This document shows, one piece after another, positions 44,873 through 53,060 of a DNA stretch of 64,000 nt. Made by a program: the position numbers and the translations under genes. The notes under the pieces were generated by a model. The model ran no database searches and had not been told where the DNA came from. It saw nothing but the letters and a program-made list of their open reading frames with translations. Position 1 is the first letter of the stretch. Each line of letters opens with the position of its first letter. This DNA is from Pseudomonas grandcourensis (GTDB lineage Bacteria > Pseudomonadota > Gammaproteobacteria > Pseudomonadales > Pseudomonadaceae), in assembly GCF_039909015.1 (NCBI RefSeq), contig NZ_CP150919.1, positions 1,030,501-1,094,500 on the forward strand. Reading direction: 5' to 3'.

Positions 44873-46153
44873 ATGAATACGACTTCATGCGTAGTAGTGG
44901 TCGGTTACAACGGTAATCGGGTTCACGACATCCAGAAACTGCGCTTGCTGTGCAAGTCGCTCTACAACGCCAGGCTCATCCTGCTGGTTGAGAAAATCCA
45001 GCCCCATGACGACCAGGTGGCCGATCACGTCTGCAGCACTTCACTGGCCGAAGACGATGTGGCGACGTCCCTTGAGCTGATAGTGGGGTGCCTGAATGCC
45101 GACAGCTGGAAGCTGATCGGCGTACTGCCGTTCTCCGATCGCGGCGTGCTGCTCGGTGCAGCGCTGGCCACTCACTTCGGCCTGCCGGGCATTACCCCAG
45201 GCGAAGCGCGGGCGGGCCTGGACAAGCAGATTTTCCGCCAGCTCGAAGCGGCGGCCAGCACCGCCCCCGAAGAATACCGGCCAGTGTTTTCCGCACGGGT
45301 CGAAAGCCTGTCGGAACTGCGTCAGCGCGTCGTCGAACTGGGTGGCAAGGCCTTCATCAAACCGGCTTGCGAGGGTGCGAGCAGAGGTTGTCGCGTCATC
45401 CATCACCCTTCGGAATGCGATGACGCCTGGCTCGCCCTGAAGCCTTACCGCGAAGGCGGCATCGTCCTTGAAGAACTGGTGCAGAACGCCCGGGAATACA
45501 GCTGGGACTGTGTGGCCGGCAGCACTTGGCTGACTGAAAAGACCACCACCGAAGGCGCCTACCGCGCAGAGATCCAGCAAGTCGTGCCCGCACCGCTTGC
45601 GGCTGAGGTACAGGCGCGTTTGATGGCAGCGGGTCGGCATATGTCGGGCCTGGTGTCCCGGGACAACGGCGCCTGGCACAACGAAGTGTTCCTGCGCAGC
45701 GACAACCTGACCTCGGCCGTGGAGACCAACATGCGCCCCGGCGGCATGCACATCTGGGACCTGGCCAAACGCGCCTTCGTCAATTTCGACCCATGGGAAC
45801 GCTGGGTTCGCTGGGCGGTGGAAGGCAAGACCGAGCAGCACGAGCCAGTGGCCCGCGGCTACTGCGGCATACGCCTGCTCAGGGCACCGGCCGGCGGCAT
45901 CCTGCGCGCAACGCCTGACATCGAGGCCCTGGCCCGCGCTCTGCGTATCGACCTGGTGGAAGGCCAGTACGCCAAGCGTGTCGGTGACTCGGTCAGCGCG
46001 CAGATCAAGGACAACTTCTCATTCATCGGCCACATCGTGCTGTTTAACGAACACTACGGGCAACTGAGCAACGACCTGTTGCGGCTGGCCGAGGTGATTG
46101 AGTCACGCATCGAGGTGACTTGCCTGGCACCGGCCACCCGCGCCGTGTGTTGA
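44873..46153 (+). CDS. ATP-grasp carboxylate-amine ligase
   Basis: This 426-residue protein has the ATP-grasp layout: an N-terminal Rossmann-like part, the ATP-binding region ('GKAFIKPACEGASRGCRVIH', 'GGIVLEELVQNAREYSWD'), and metal-binding acidic and Asn residues in 'SAVETNMRPGGMHIWDL'. The C-terminal part is similar to L-amino-acid ligases and BacD-like dipeptide synthases. It probably joins an amino acid to another amine by an acyl-phosphate route. It is the only peptide-bond-forming candidate in the cluster. GGGGG precedes the ATG at 44873. Confidence 0.85.
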   Translation: MNTTSCVVVVGYNGNRVHDIQKLRLLCKSLYNARLILLVEKIQPHDDQVADHVCSTSLAEDDVATSLELIVGCLNADSWKLIGVLPFSDRGVLLGAALATHFGLPGITPGEARAGLDKQIFRQLEAAASTAPEEYRPVFSARVESLSELRQRVVELGGKAFIKPACEGASRGCRVIHHPSECDDAWLALKPYREGGIVLEELVQNAREYSWDCVAGSTWLTEKTTTEGAYRAEIQQVVPAPLAAEVQARLMAAGRHMSGLVSRDNGAWHNEVFLRSDNLTSAVETNMRPGGMHIWDLAKRAFVNFDPWERWVRWAVEGKTEQHEPVARGYCGIRLLRAPAGGILRATPDIEALARALRIDLVEGQYAKRVGDSVSAQIKDNFSFIGHIVLFNEHYGQLSNDLLRLAEVIESRIEVTCLAPATRAVC

Positions 46154-46202
46154 GCCGGCAAGCACCCGTTTTTTTGCATTACTGATCAAGAGGGTTCGAT
46201 CA

Positions 46203-46697
46203 ATGATCCAGCACATGACCTGCGATGAACGCTTCATCGCCCTGGCCAAAGAGTTTGGTTATGACATCTACGGCGAAAACACCGCTGGCGGCCACTACGC
46301 GCCGCTGATCCGTCATCACGATGAGCTGTACATCAGCGGCCTGGTGCCGCGCATGAACGGCAAGATCCACTACCCCGGCCGCGTCGGGCTGGATCTCAGC
46401 ATGGCCGATGCGCAAGCGGCCGCCAGCATCAGCGCGATGCGCGGGCTGGCGTTGATCGTCGATGCCATTGGTTCGCTGGACAAGATCAAGTCATTGATCC
46501 GGGTCACGGTCTATGTGAAGTCCACTGCGGACTTTGTCGATTTGAGCGAAGTGGCCAACGGCGCCTCGGATGTGTTCAGCCATGTGCTGGGCGACGCCGG
46601 TAAACATACCCGCACCACGGTGGGTGTTTATCAGTTACCCAAGAGTGCCGCGATAGAAGTGGACATGATCGCTGCCTTGCGCCCATCGGTTTTGTAA
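46203..46697 (+). CDS. RidA (YjgF/YER057c) family protein
   Basis: This 164-residue protein is longer than the usual ~130 residues because of an N-terminal extension. The RidA core includes 'LYISGLVPRMNG', 'LIRVTVYVKSTADFVD' and 'HTRTTVGVYQLPKSAAIEVD', in which the conserved substrate Arg (TRTTVGV) is kept. RidA proteins hydrolyse reactive enamines and imines released by PLP enzymes, or act as dedicated biosynthetic hydrolases. Placement between the ATP-grasp and cupin genes suggests a role in the cluster. Confidence 0.87.
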   Translation: MIQHMTCDERFIALAKEFGYDIYGENTAGGHYAPLIRHHDELYISGLVPRMNGKIHYPGRVGLDLSMADAQAAASISAMRGLALIVDAIGSLDKIKSLIRVTVYVKSTADFVDLSEVANGASDVFSHVLGDAGKHTRTTVGVYQLPKSAAIEVDMIAALRPSVL

Positions 46698-46779
46698 GTT
46701 GTTTCCGACTTTACAGCGCTGAACCCTTAACTTAAGGTTTAGCGCTGAAGTATTGGGAATAACAAGAAAGGACGTGCGA

Positions 46780-47265
46780 ATGGATAACTTTCAAGGTGCG
46801 TTTTTTTCATATAAGGATTTTCGCCAGAGCCTGCACCATCGAACGCCAGGCCCCAAGGTATGGAAAGGCACTGAACTGGCGGGTATGCGTCAGACCCTTG
46901 AAGCCAGCGACGTTGATATTGTCGCATTGGCTCACGACAAGAGCATTGAAGGCTGTGAGGTGACGCCTGGCATGGCGATCGCCATGCAATGGCTGAACCC
47001 CGGTGTGACGCTCAACGGCCATGCCCATTCCTGGTGGCATCTGTTTGTCATCCAGTGCGGCAGTGGCGTGTTGACCCTCGGCGATGCCGACGGGGTCAAC
47101 GTCAGCAATGGCGATGTGCTGCTGGTACCGGCGTGGACCCGGCACGGCTTCGTCAACACCAGTAGACACGAGCCTTTGGCGATGCTGAACATGAGCAACA
47201 TGCCGCAGATGGCATTGCTTTCGAATTTTGCCGACAGCCATGGCCTGATCACCACCCAGCCGTAA
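46780..47265 (+). CDS. Cupin-fold protein
   Basis: This 161-residue single-domain cupin has the metal-binding pattern 'LNGHAHSWWHLFVIQCGSG' (motif 1 His residues) and 'VLLVPAWTRHGFVNTS' (motif 2). It resembles small gentisate-dioxygenase-like cupins. Either an oxygenase or an isomerase role is possible. AAAGGA precedes the ATG at 46780. It is the last gene before a terminator, so genes 43730-47265 form one operon. Confidence 0.82.
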   Translation: MDNFQGAFFSYKDFRQSLHHRTPGPKVWKGTELAGMRQTLEASDVDIVALAHDKSIEGCEVTPGMAIAMQWLNPGVTLNGHAHSWWHLFVIQCGSGVLTLGDADGVNVSNGDVLLVPAWTRHGFVNTSRHEPLAMLNMSNMPQMALLSNFADSHGLITTQP

Positions 47266-47285
47266 TTTCCCAGCGCATCAACCCA

Positions 47286-47320
47286 GGGAGCCCACCTTCG
47301 TCGGCTCCCTTTTTTGTTTT
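47286..47320 (+). terminator. Terminator after the cupin gene
   Basis: GGGAGCC and GGCTCCC form a 7-bp stem around a 10-base loop. TTTTTTGTTTTT follows. It closes the first half of the candidate cluster. Confidence 0.85.
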
Positions 47321-47507
47321 TCAGACCTGTCCCGATATCGCCGGTTTCAGCGTTTTTGCCGGGATTTCGGCTGCGTGTCTGTCGGTGGAAAACAACTTTC
47401 TGTATCGATTGAAACGGGCAAATTCTGTATCTATTCAGCCTCAATTCAACTAACTACGATCACTTCCAATGCACGTCAATCCCTGCAGTTGGTCAATGGA
47501 GTGTTCT

Positions 47508-48152
47508 ATGGAAAACAGGAAGCTGAAACTGTATGTCGGCGCCGATTATGTCAGTGCTTTTGCGATGTCTGCTTTTGTTGCGCTCAAGGAAAAGCAACTT
47601 TCATTTGAACTTGTTGCTGTTGATCTGAAAGCACGAGAAAACTATCTGGCGAGTTATCGCGATCTTTCGCTGACATGCAAAATCCCAACGTTAGTTCACG
47701 AAGGTTTTGCCTTGTCGGAGTCATCGGCGATTGCCGAATACCTCGATGAACTCACCCCAGGGCATAAAAAACTCTATCCACAGGACCTCCAGCAGCGTGC
47801 CCGTGCCCGCCAATTGCAGGCCTGGTTGCGCAGTGACTTGCTGGTGGTGCGCAAGGAGCGTCCGTTTGACCTGGTGTACTTCGGCAAGAAAAACACCGCA
47901 CTGTCCGACGAGGCCCAAACCGCCGTCGCGCGCCTGTTCTTTGTCGCCGGGCATTTGCTGGAGGAGGGCGCCGAGCATCTGTTTGGTGACTGGAGCATTG
48001 CCGACACGGACCTTGCAATCATGCTCAACCGACTGGTTGCCAACGGCGATCCGGTACCGGCGCGGCTCGCGGCGTATGTGCGCCGCCAGTGGGATCGCGA
48101 CAGCGTCCGGGCGTGGATGGACATAGAGCGCAAAGCGCCGGCCATCGCGTAA
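47508..48152 (+). CDS. yfcF: YfcF-like glutathione S-transferase
   Basis: This 214-residue GST matches E. coli YfcF closely in pattern: 'ADYVSAFAMSAFVALKEKQL', 'FALSESSAIAEYLDE', 'RARARQLQAWLRSDLLVVRK' and 'WSIADTDLAIMLNRLV'. YfcF has glutathione-disulfide reductase and transferase activity. Its place between a terminator and the aminomutase gene means it may lead the second operon of the cluster, or may be an ordinary housekeeping gene caught between the halves. The ATG at 47508 follows TGGAG. Confidence 0.85.
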   Translation: MENRKLKLYVGADYVSAFAMSAFVALKEKQLSFELVAVDLKARENYLASYRDLSLTCKIPTLVHEGFALSESSAIAEYLDELTPGHKKLYPQDLQQRARARQLQAWLRSDLLVVRKERPFDLVYFGKKNTALSDEAQTAVARLFFVAGHLLEEGAEHLFGDWSIADTDLAIMLNRLVANGDPVPARLAAYVRRQWDRDSVRAWMDIERKAPAIA

Positions 48153-48184
48153 CAACACTCAGGGCAATCACCAGGAGCGCGGCC

Positions 48185-49525
48185 ATGCAAGGACTGTCGG
48201 AGCACGAACGCTACAAACCCTACAACTCACGCACCATCCGCGACTCACCCTACTGGCACAAGCTGACGCCGGCGTTGCAGGAGGCCATGACCGTGGTGGC
48301 GCGGGTCATGCCGTTTCGCACCAATGAATACGTGCTGGGCACGCTGATCGACTGGAACAACATTCCGGACGACCCTGTTTTTCGCATGACCTTTCCCCAC
48401 AAGGACATGTTGCTGGCGGAGGAATATGCCTCGCTCAAGCAACTGATCGAGCTGGATGACAGCGCGGCGATCAAGCGTCGGATCGAGGCGATCTGGCGGC
48501 GCATGAACCCGCATCCGGCCGGGCAGTTGACCCACAACGGAGTCACCCTCAACGGCAAAGTCCTGCCGGGCATCCAGCACAAGTACCGCGAGACCGTGCT
48601 GTTTTTCCCCGGTGCCGGTCAGACCTGTCACGCGTACTGCACCTTCTGTTTCCGCTGGGCGCAGTTCATCGGCGAAGAAGAACTCAAGTTCAACGCCCGC
48701 GAGTCCCAGGAGCTGGTCAGTTACCTGAGGGTGCACAGCGAAGTGACCGACGTGCTGATTACCGGCGGCGACCCGATGATCATGAACACCCGCTCCCTGG
48801 CCGGTTACATCGAGCCGCTGCTGGCGTTGCCACACCTGAAGAACATCCGCATCGGCACCAAGTCCGTGGCGTACTGGCCGCAGCGTTTTGTCAGCGACAA
48901 GGATGCACCTGAGCTGCTGGAGCTGTTCCAGCGCATCGTCGCGGCGGGGAAAAACCTGTCGATCATGGGCCACTACAACCACCCGGTGGAGATCCGCCAG
49001 ACCATTGCCCGCCAGGCCATCGAGCGCATTCGCTCGACAGGCGCGACGGTGCGCATGCAGGCGCCGCTGATCCGCCACATCAACGAAAACCCCGCCGATT
49101 GGGCCGCGCTGTGGACCGAAGGGGTGCGGCTCGGGGCCGTGCCTTATTACATGTTCGTCGAGCGTGACACTGGCCCCAGCCACTACTTCGCGATGCCGCT
49201 GGCCCGGGCTTTCGAGATCTTCCAGGCGGCGTACCGCACGGTGTCGGGGCTGGCGCGCACAGTGCGCGGGCCGTCCATGAGCACCTTCTACGGCAAGGTG
49301 TTGATCAACGGCATCGAGACCGTCGCCGGGGAAAAGGTCTTCGTCTTGCAGTTCCTCCAGGCACGCGATCCGCAATGGGTGTTGCGCACGTTCTACGCGC
49401 GCTTCGATCCGCAAGTGACCTGGTTCGATGACCTGCAACCGGCCTTCGGCGAGCGTGCGTTCTTCTTTCAGACCGAGCTCACTGCCGTGCCGGAATTGAT
49501 ACCCGTGTTGCTGGAAACGGCGTAG
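48185..49525 (+). CDS. KamA-type radical SAM amino acid 2,3-aminomutase
   Basis: This 446-residue radical SAM protein carries the [4Fe-4S] motif C148xxxC152xxC155 in 'QTCHAYCTFCFRW' and the KamA segment 'TDVLITGGDPMIMNTRSL'. The probable PLP lysine is K371 in 'MSTFYGKVLING'. Lysine 2,3-aminomutases move an alpha-amino group to the beta carbon using SAM and PLP. The residues that bind the lysine side chain are read as E301 and D328 (normally two Asp), so a basic or related substrate is possible but unproven. The C-terminal zinc cysteines of clostridial KamA are absent. CAGGAGCGCGGCC precedes the ATG at 48185. Confidence 0.87.
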   Translation: MQGLSEHERYKPYNSRTIRDSPYWHKLTPALQEAMTVVARVMPFRTNEYVLGTLIDWNNIPDDPVFRMTFPHKDMLLAEEYASLKQLIELDDSAAIKRRIEAIWRRMNPHPAGQLTHNGVTLNGKVLPGIQHKYRETVLFFPGAGQTCHAYCTFCFRWAQFIGEEELKFNARESQELVSYLRVHSEVTDVLITGGDPMIMNTRSLAGYIEPLLALPHLKNIRIGTKSVAYWPQRFVSDKDAPELLELFQRIVAAGKNLSIMGHYNHPVEIRQTIARQAIERIRSTGATVRMQAPLIRHINENPADWAALWTEGVRLGAVPYYMFVERDTGPSHYFAMPLARAFEIFQAAYRTVSGLARTVRGPSMSTFYGKVLINGIETVAGEKVFVLQFLQARDPQWVLRTFYARFDPQVTWFDDLQPAFGERAFFFQTELTAVPELIPVLLETA

Positions 49526-49556
49526 GAAAATTCATGAACAATGGGGAGATATGGAT

Positions 49557-50432
49557 ATGAGCAGTATCCCGTTTGATCAACGAGAGGGCGTTATCTGGCT
49601 CGACGGCGAGTTCGTCGAGTGGTCCCGGGCGCAGTTGCATGTACTGACCCATGGCCTGCATTACGCGAGCACCGTGTACGAAGGCGAGCGGGTCTACAAC
49701 GGCAGGATCTTCAAGCTGCGCGAACACAGCGAGCGCTTGTATCGCTCGGCGCAACTGATGGACTTTGCCATCCCTTATGAGCTGGCTGAACTGGAGGCGG
49801 CGAGCCATGAACTGCTGCAACGCAACAAGGTCGTCGACGGCTACCTGCGCCCGGTGGCCTGGCGCGGCAGCGAGATGATTTCCACCTCGGCGCGTTTCAA
49901 CCGTGTGCACGTGGCCATCGCGTGCTGGCAGTGGCCGAGCTATTTCGACCCGGCCGCGCGCATGTTCGGCATCCGCTTGAAAACCGCGACCTGGCGTCGT
50001 CCACCACCGAGCAGCAGCCCGTTCCAAGCCAAGGCCTCCGGGCATTACCAGATCGCCACGCTGAGCAAGCACGACGCCGAGAACACGGGTTACCACGATG
50101 CGCTGATGCTCGACTGGCGCGGCCACGTGGCCGAAGCCACCAGCGCCAATGTGTTCTTCGTCAAAGGCCGGACGCTGCACACGCCGCTGCCGGATTGTTT
50201 CCTCAACGGCATCACCCGCCAGACCGTGATCGAACTGGCCAGGGCGCTGGACTACCAGGTCGTCGAACGCACGATTTTGCCTACGGAACTTGGCGACTTC
50301 GACGAGTGTTTTCTTACCGGCACCGCCGCCGAAATCACCCCGGTGCAGAGCATCGATGAACAGCACTACCGACCGGGCGACGCCTGCCGCGACTTCATCG
50401 CCGCGTACACCTCAACCGTCAACGCCGGATAA
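49557..50432 (+). CDS. Class IV (branched-chain-type) PLP aminotransferase
   Basis: This 291-residue fold-type IV enzyme has 'HVLTHGLHYASTVYEGERVY', the PLP lysine in 'FQAKASGHYQIATLS' and the catalytic-site Glu region 'GHVAEATSANVFFVKG'. It could transaminate a branched-chain or other amino acid. Two ATGs occur, at 49551 and 49557. GGGGAG lies 2 bases from the first and 8 from the second, so 49557 is chosen. It starts 31 bases after the aminomutase stop, in the same operon. Confidence 0.88.
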   Translation: MSSIPFDQREGVIWLDGEFVEWSRAQLHVLTHGLHYASTVYEGERVYNGRIFKLREHSERLYRSAQLMDFAIPYELAELEAASHELLQRNKVVDGYLRPVAWRGSEMISTSARFNRVHVAIACWQWPSYFDPAARMFGIRLKTATWRRPPPSSSPFQAKASGHYQIATLSKHDAENTGYHDALMLDWRGHVAEATSANVFFVKGRTLHTPLPDCFLNGITRQTVIELARALDYQVVERTILPTELGDFDECFLTGTAAEITPVQSIDEQHYRPGDACRDFIAAYTSTVNAG

Positions 50433-50450
50433 CCCGTCAGGAATCTCATC

Positions 50451-51209
50451 ATGTCAGACCAAGGGATTGTTGCGTCTCAACCTTGCATTTCGCTCGGCCA
50501 TCGTCATGAAGAGCTGTCGACGTTGGGCTGGTCGGTGCTGACCCCGGAGGAATTTGCCGATGATGTCGTAGGCACCTTGCGCGAGTTCGGCCCGATCATT
50601 CCGCAGTTCAACGGCCAGATGGCCTTTCCCATTACCCGCAAGCCGGGTTACGAAGACTTGCCGTATTCCCAGAGCATGAACGGCATCGGCCCGCACACTG
50701 AAGCGCCGGTGTACGGACCGCCGCCGCGCTACCTGGCGTTGCATTGCCATAAACAGGCCACGTGCGGTGGCGGGCACACCGGTTTGGTGGACGGTTACGA
50801 ATTTCTCAAGTCCCTGGAACGCAGTGAACCAGAACTGCGTGAGTGGCTGGATGACACGCCGGTAGAATTTGTCGCCACCGCCAAACCGGGTGAGCCGGGA
50901 CAGCGGCGGGTCAAGGAATACATCCTCACGCCTACGGAAGACGGGGATATTTTCCGCTTCAGCTACAACCAGTTTCACTACGGCGACGTGAACCCGTCCA
51001 AGGACGCGTTGCAGCAATCACTGGTGACCAACAGCACCTTGCCGCTGGCCAGGTTTGCCGTGCTCGGCGAAGCGTACTTCGTCGAGCACAACGTTCCGGT
51101 GCTGATTCCCGACGGATGCCTGCTGATTTGGGACAACTGGCGAATGATCCACGCCCGCAGTCGTTACACTGACCCGGCGCGCAACCTGACCCGCTATTGG
51201 CTGGCCTGA
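50451..51209 (+). CDS. TauD/clavaminate-synthase-like Fe(II)/2-oxoglutarate oxygenase
   Basis: This 252-residue enzyme has the facial triad: H82 and E84 in 'NGIGPHTEAPVYGPPPRYLA' and the distal H234 in 'WRMIHARSRYTD', with an Arg (R244 or R248) for 2-oxoglutarate. Such enzymes hydroxylate, desaturate or cyclise amino acids in small-molecule pathways. The gene follows the aminotransferase after 18 bases. A hairpin without T-run (GCGTACCC/GGGTACGC, 51236-51257) lies between it and the diiron oxygenase gene. Confidence 0.87.
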   Translation: MSDQGIVASQPCISLGHRHEELSTLGWSVLTPEEFADDVVGTLREFGPIIPQFNGQMAFPITRKPGYEDLPYSQSMNGIGPHTEAPVYGPPPRYLALHCHKQATCGGGHTGLVDGYEFLKSLERSEPELREWLDDTPVEFVATAKPGEPGQRRVKEYILTPTEDGDIFRFSYNQFHYGDVNPSKDALQQSLVTNSTLPLARFAVLGEAYFVEHNVPVLIPDGCLLIWDNWRMIHARSRYTDPARNLTRYWLA

Positions 51210-51235
51210 TTTTTCCGGCGCCCTTCATTCTTTTG

Positions 51236-51257
51236 GCGTACCCCTTGGCGGGTACGC
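51236..51257 (+). other. Intercistronic hairpin in the candidate cluster
   Basis: GCGTACCC and GGGTACGC form an 8-bp stem with a 6-base loop. No T-run follows, so it probably does not terminate transcription but may separate or stabilise mRNA segments between the oxygenase genes. Confidence 0.5.
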
Positions 51258-51276
51258 GTCTTACAGGTATCGCGTC

Positions 51277-52236
51277 ATGCAGACAGCAATCGAGATCGCC
51301 CAGGTCGATCATCAACTGATCGTGCGGCTCAACCAGGCGTGGACCAAACGGGCCACCGTGTGTTCGCCGGAGAGAGGCGTCGTCAACGAGGCATTCGACC
51401 CGGCGCGCCCGGATTATCCGGAGTGCATGGTGCCGTTTTTCCACCACCCGAAATTCCAGGCCTTGAGCGACGAGCTCAAGAGCAGCGTGGTGACCTGGGG
51501 CTGGATCGGCTACAACCTGCGCACCGTCACCGCCGAGGAGCATGTGGTCAATCCGGCGCTGAGCGTCATCGCCAATCAGTACCTGGGCAAGGATGACTGG
51601 CATTTTCGCGAGGCCATGCAACAGACCCTGATCGACGAGCACTACCACACGCTGATGCACCTGCGCGCCATCGAGCGGACCAAGCTGGATCGGGCGCTGG
51701 ATCAGGACCTGGACTTGCCACCCTCCGTCACCTACCTGCGCCTGAAAGCCCTGCGTGAAGCACTGCCTGAGCAATGGCAGCGGGATCTGGCGGCGATCAC
51801 CTTTGCAGTGGTGGCCGAGATCAGCGTCAACGCCTATCTGGACCTGCTGGCGGACGACCAGACCATCCAGCCGCAGAACCGCCGAGTGGCCGAGCTGCAC
51901 AACCGTGACGAATACGCCCACAGCAAGGTGCTGGCCGAAGTGTCCAAGGTCATGTACGCGAACATGCAGCCCATCCAGCGGGAATTTTTCGCACGCAACC
52001 TGTCGGTGGCGCTAAGTGCTTTTATCGCTCAGGACTACTCAATGTGGGAGGCGATTCTGACGCAGCTTGGGGTCGAGGAGGCGGCGCTGATTATTGCCGA
52101 CACCCGCGAGAGCAACAAGAACGCGACCATCATGCGCGACTACAGCGGCCTGCATAAGCTGGCCCAGGACCTGGGCATCAGCGACCAGATCGATTTCGAT
52201 TTCCGTCCGACCCTCAAAACCACGGCAGTCGCCTGA
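51277..52236 (+). CDS. AurF-like diiron N-oxygenase family protein
   Basis: This 319-residue all-helical protein has two DExxH motifs, D120-E121..H124 ('TLIDEHYHTLMHL') and D211-E212..H215 ('HNRDEYAHSKVL'), plus further Glu ligands near E88 and E181. This is the layout of AurF-type diiron oxygenases, which oxidise amines to hydroxylamines or nitro groups. Related enzymes occur in diazeniumdiolate and other antimetabolite pathways. Here no NRPS accompanies it, so a free amino acid or a small ligated product is the probable substrate. The reaction is inferred. Confidence 0.82.
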   Translation: MQTAIEIAQVDHQLIVRLNQAWTKRATVCSPERGVVNEAFDPARPDYPECMVPFFHHPKFQALSDELKSSVVTWGWIGYNLRTVTAEEHVVNPALSVIANQYLGKDDWHFREAMQQTLIDEHYHTLMHLRAIERTKLDRALDQDLDLPPSVTYLRLKALREALPEQWQRDLAAITFAVVAEISVNAYLDLLADDQTIQPQNRRVAELHNRDEYAHSKVLAEVSKVMYANMQPIQREFFARNLSVALSAFIAQDYSMWEAILTQLGVEEAALIIADTRESNKNATIMRDYSGLHKLAQDLGISDQIDFDFRPTLKTTAVA

Positions 52237-52250
52237 ACCCGGAGGTGTCC

Positions 52251-53051
52251 ATGTCTGCTCCTGTGTACGAAGTGTTCGCTATTCGTGTCGGCGCAAATGC
52301 CCAGCGCACCGCCAGGGAGAATTTTCTCTACGACGCCTGCTGCGGTGATCCGAATGCGCCGATGCCGCTGGACTACTACTTCTGGGTCATCCGCAACGAG
52401 CAACAGGTGATCGTGGTCGACACCTGTTTTCAGCCGGCCACGGCGGACCGGCGCAATCGTCAGATGTATCGCCTGCCGGAAGAATCCCTGCGGCAACTGG
52501 ACATCGATCCGGCGCAGGTCGAGCACCTGATCCTTACCCACTTGCACTGGGATCATGCCGGCAACCTCGGGCTGTTCCCGAAGGCGACCGTGCATCTGCA
52601 GGAAGCGGAACTGCGTTTCTGCACCGGGCCGAAAATGGCCCATCGCACGGTGAATAAAACCTACGAGGTCGAGGACGTGATGTCGGCGCTGCCACCGCTG
52701 TTCGAAGGGCGGATGCGTTTGCACAATGGTGTTGTCGAGGTGCTTCCCGGCGTGACCCTTCACCCGGTGGGCGGGCATACGCCGGGCAGCCAGGTGGTGC
52801 GGGTAGCGACCGAGCGCGGCTGGATTGTGCTGGCCTCGGACGCCGCGCACCTGTGGGTCAACATTCGTGAGCGCAGCCCGTTTCCGATTCTCGATGACCT
52901 GGCGCAAACCCTCGAAGCGTTCACCGAGATCGACCGCCTGGCCGACAGCGAAGACCACGTCATCCCTGGCCACGACCCGCTGATCGCCGAGCGCTTCCCG
53001 CACTGGAATGACGACCCGCATATCATTTGCCTGCACCAGAACCCGCTCTGA
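52251..53051 (+). CDS. Metallo-beta-lactamase-fold hydrolase (lactonase-like)
   Basis: This 266-residue protein has the zinc motif H97-L-H99-W-D101-H102 ('ILTHLHWDHAG'), a second His in 'VGGHTPGSQVV', the Asp in 'VLASDAAHL' and a final His in 'VIPGHDPLI'. The pattern is that of the AHL-lactonase-like subgroup. In this cluster it may hydrolyse a lactone, ester or lactam intermediate, or confer self-protection. GGAGGT precedes the ATG at 52251. It ends 9 bases from the convergent MocR gene, with no terminator between. Confidence 0.85.
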   Translation: MSAPVYEVFAIRVGANAQRTARENFLYDACCGDPNAPMPLDYYFWVIRNEQQVIVVDTCFQPATADRRNRQMYRLPEESLRQLDIDPAQVEHLILTHLHWDHAGNLGLFPKATVHLQEAELRFCTGPKMAHRTVNKTYEVEDVMSALPPLFEGRMRLHNGVVEVLPGVTLHPVGGHTPGSQVVRVATERGWIVLASDAAHLWVNIRERSPFPILDDLAQTLEAFTEIDRLADSEDHVIPGHDPLIAERFPHWNDDPHIICLHQNPL

Positions 53052-53060
53052 AGATCACCT

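Noticed and set aside
52251..53051. Quorum-quenching N-acyl-homoserine lactonase as a firm function
   Set aside because: The zinc motif is shared by many MBL-fold hydrolases and the gene sits in a biosynthetic context with no LuxI/LuxR pair nearby, so only the fold is claimed.
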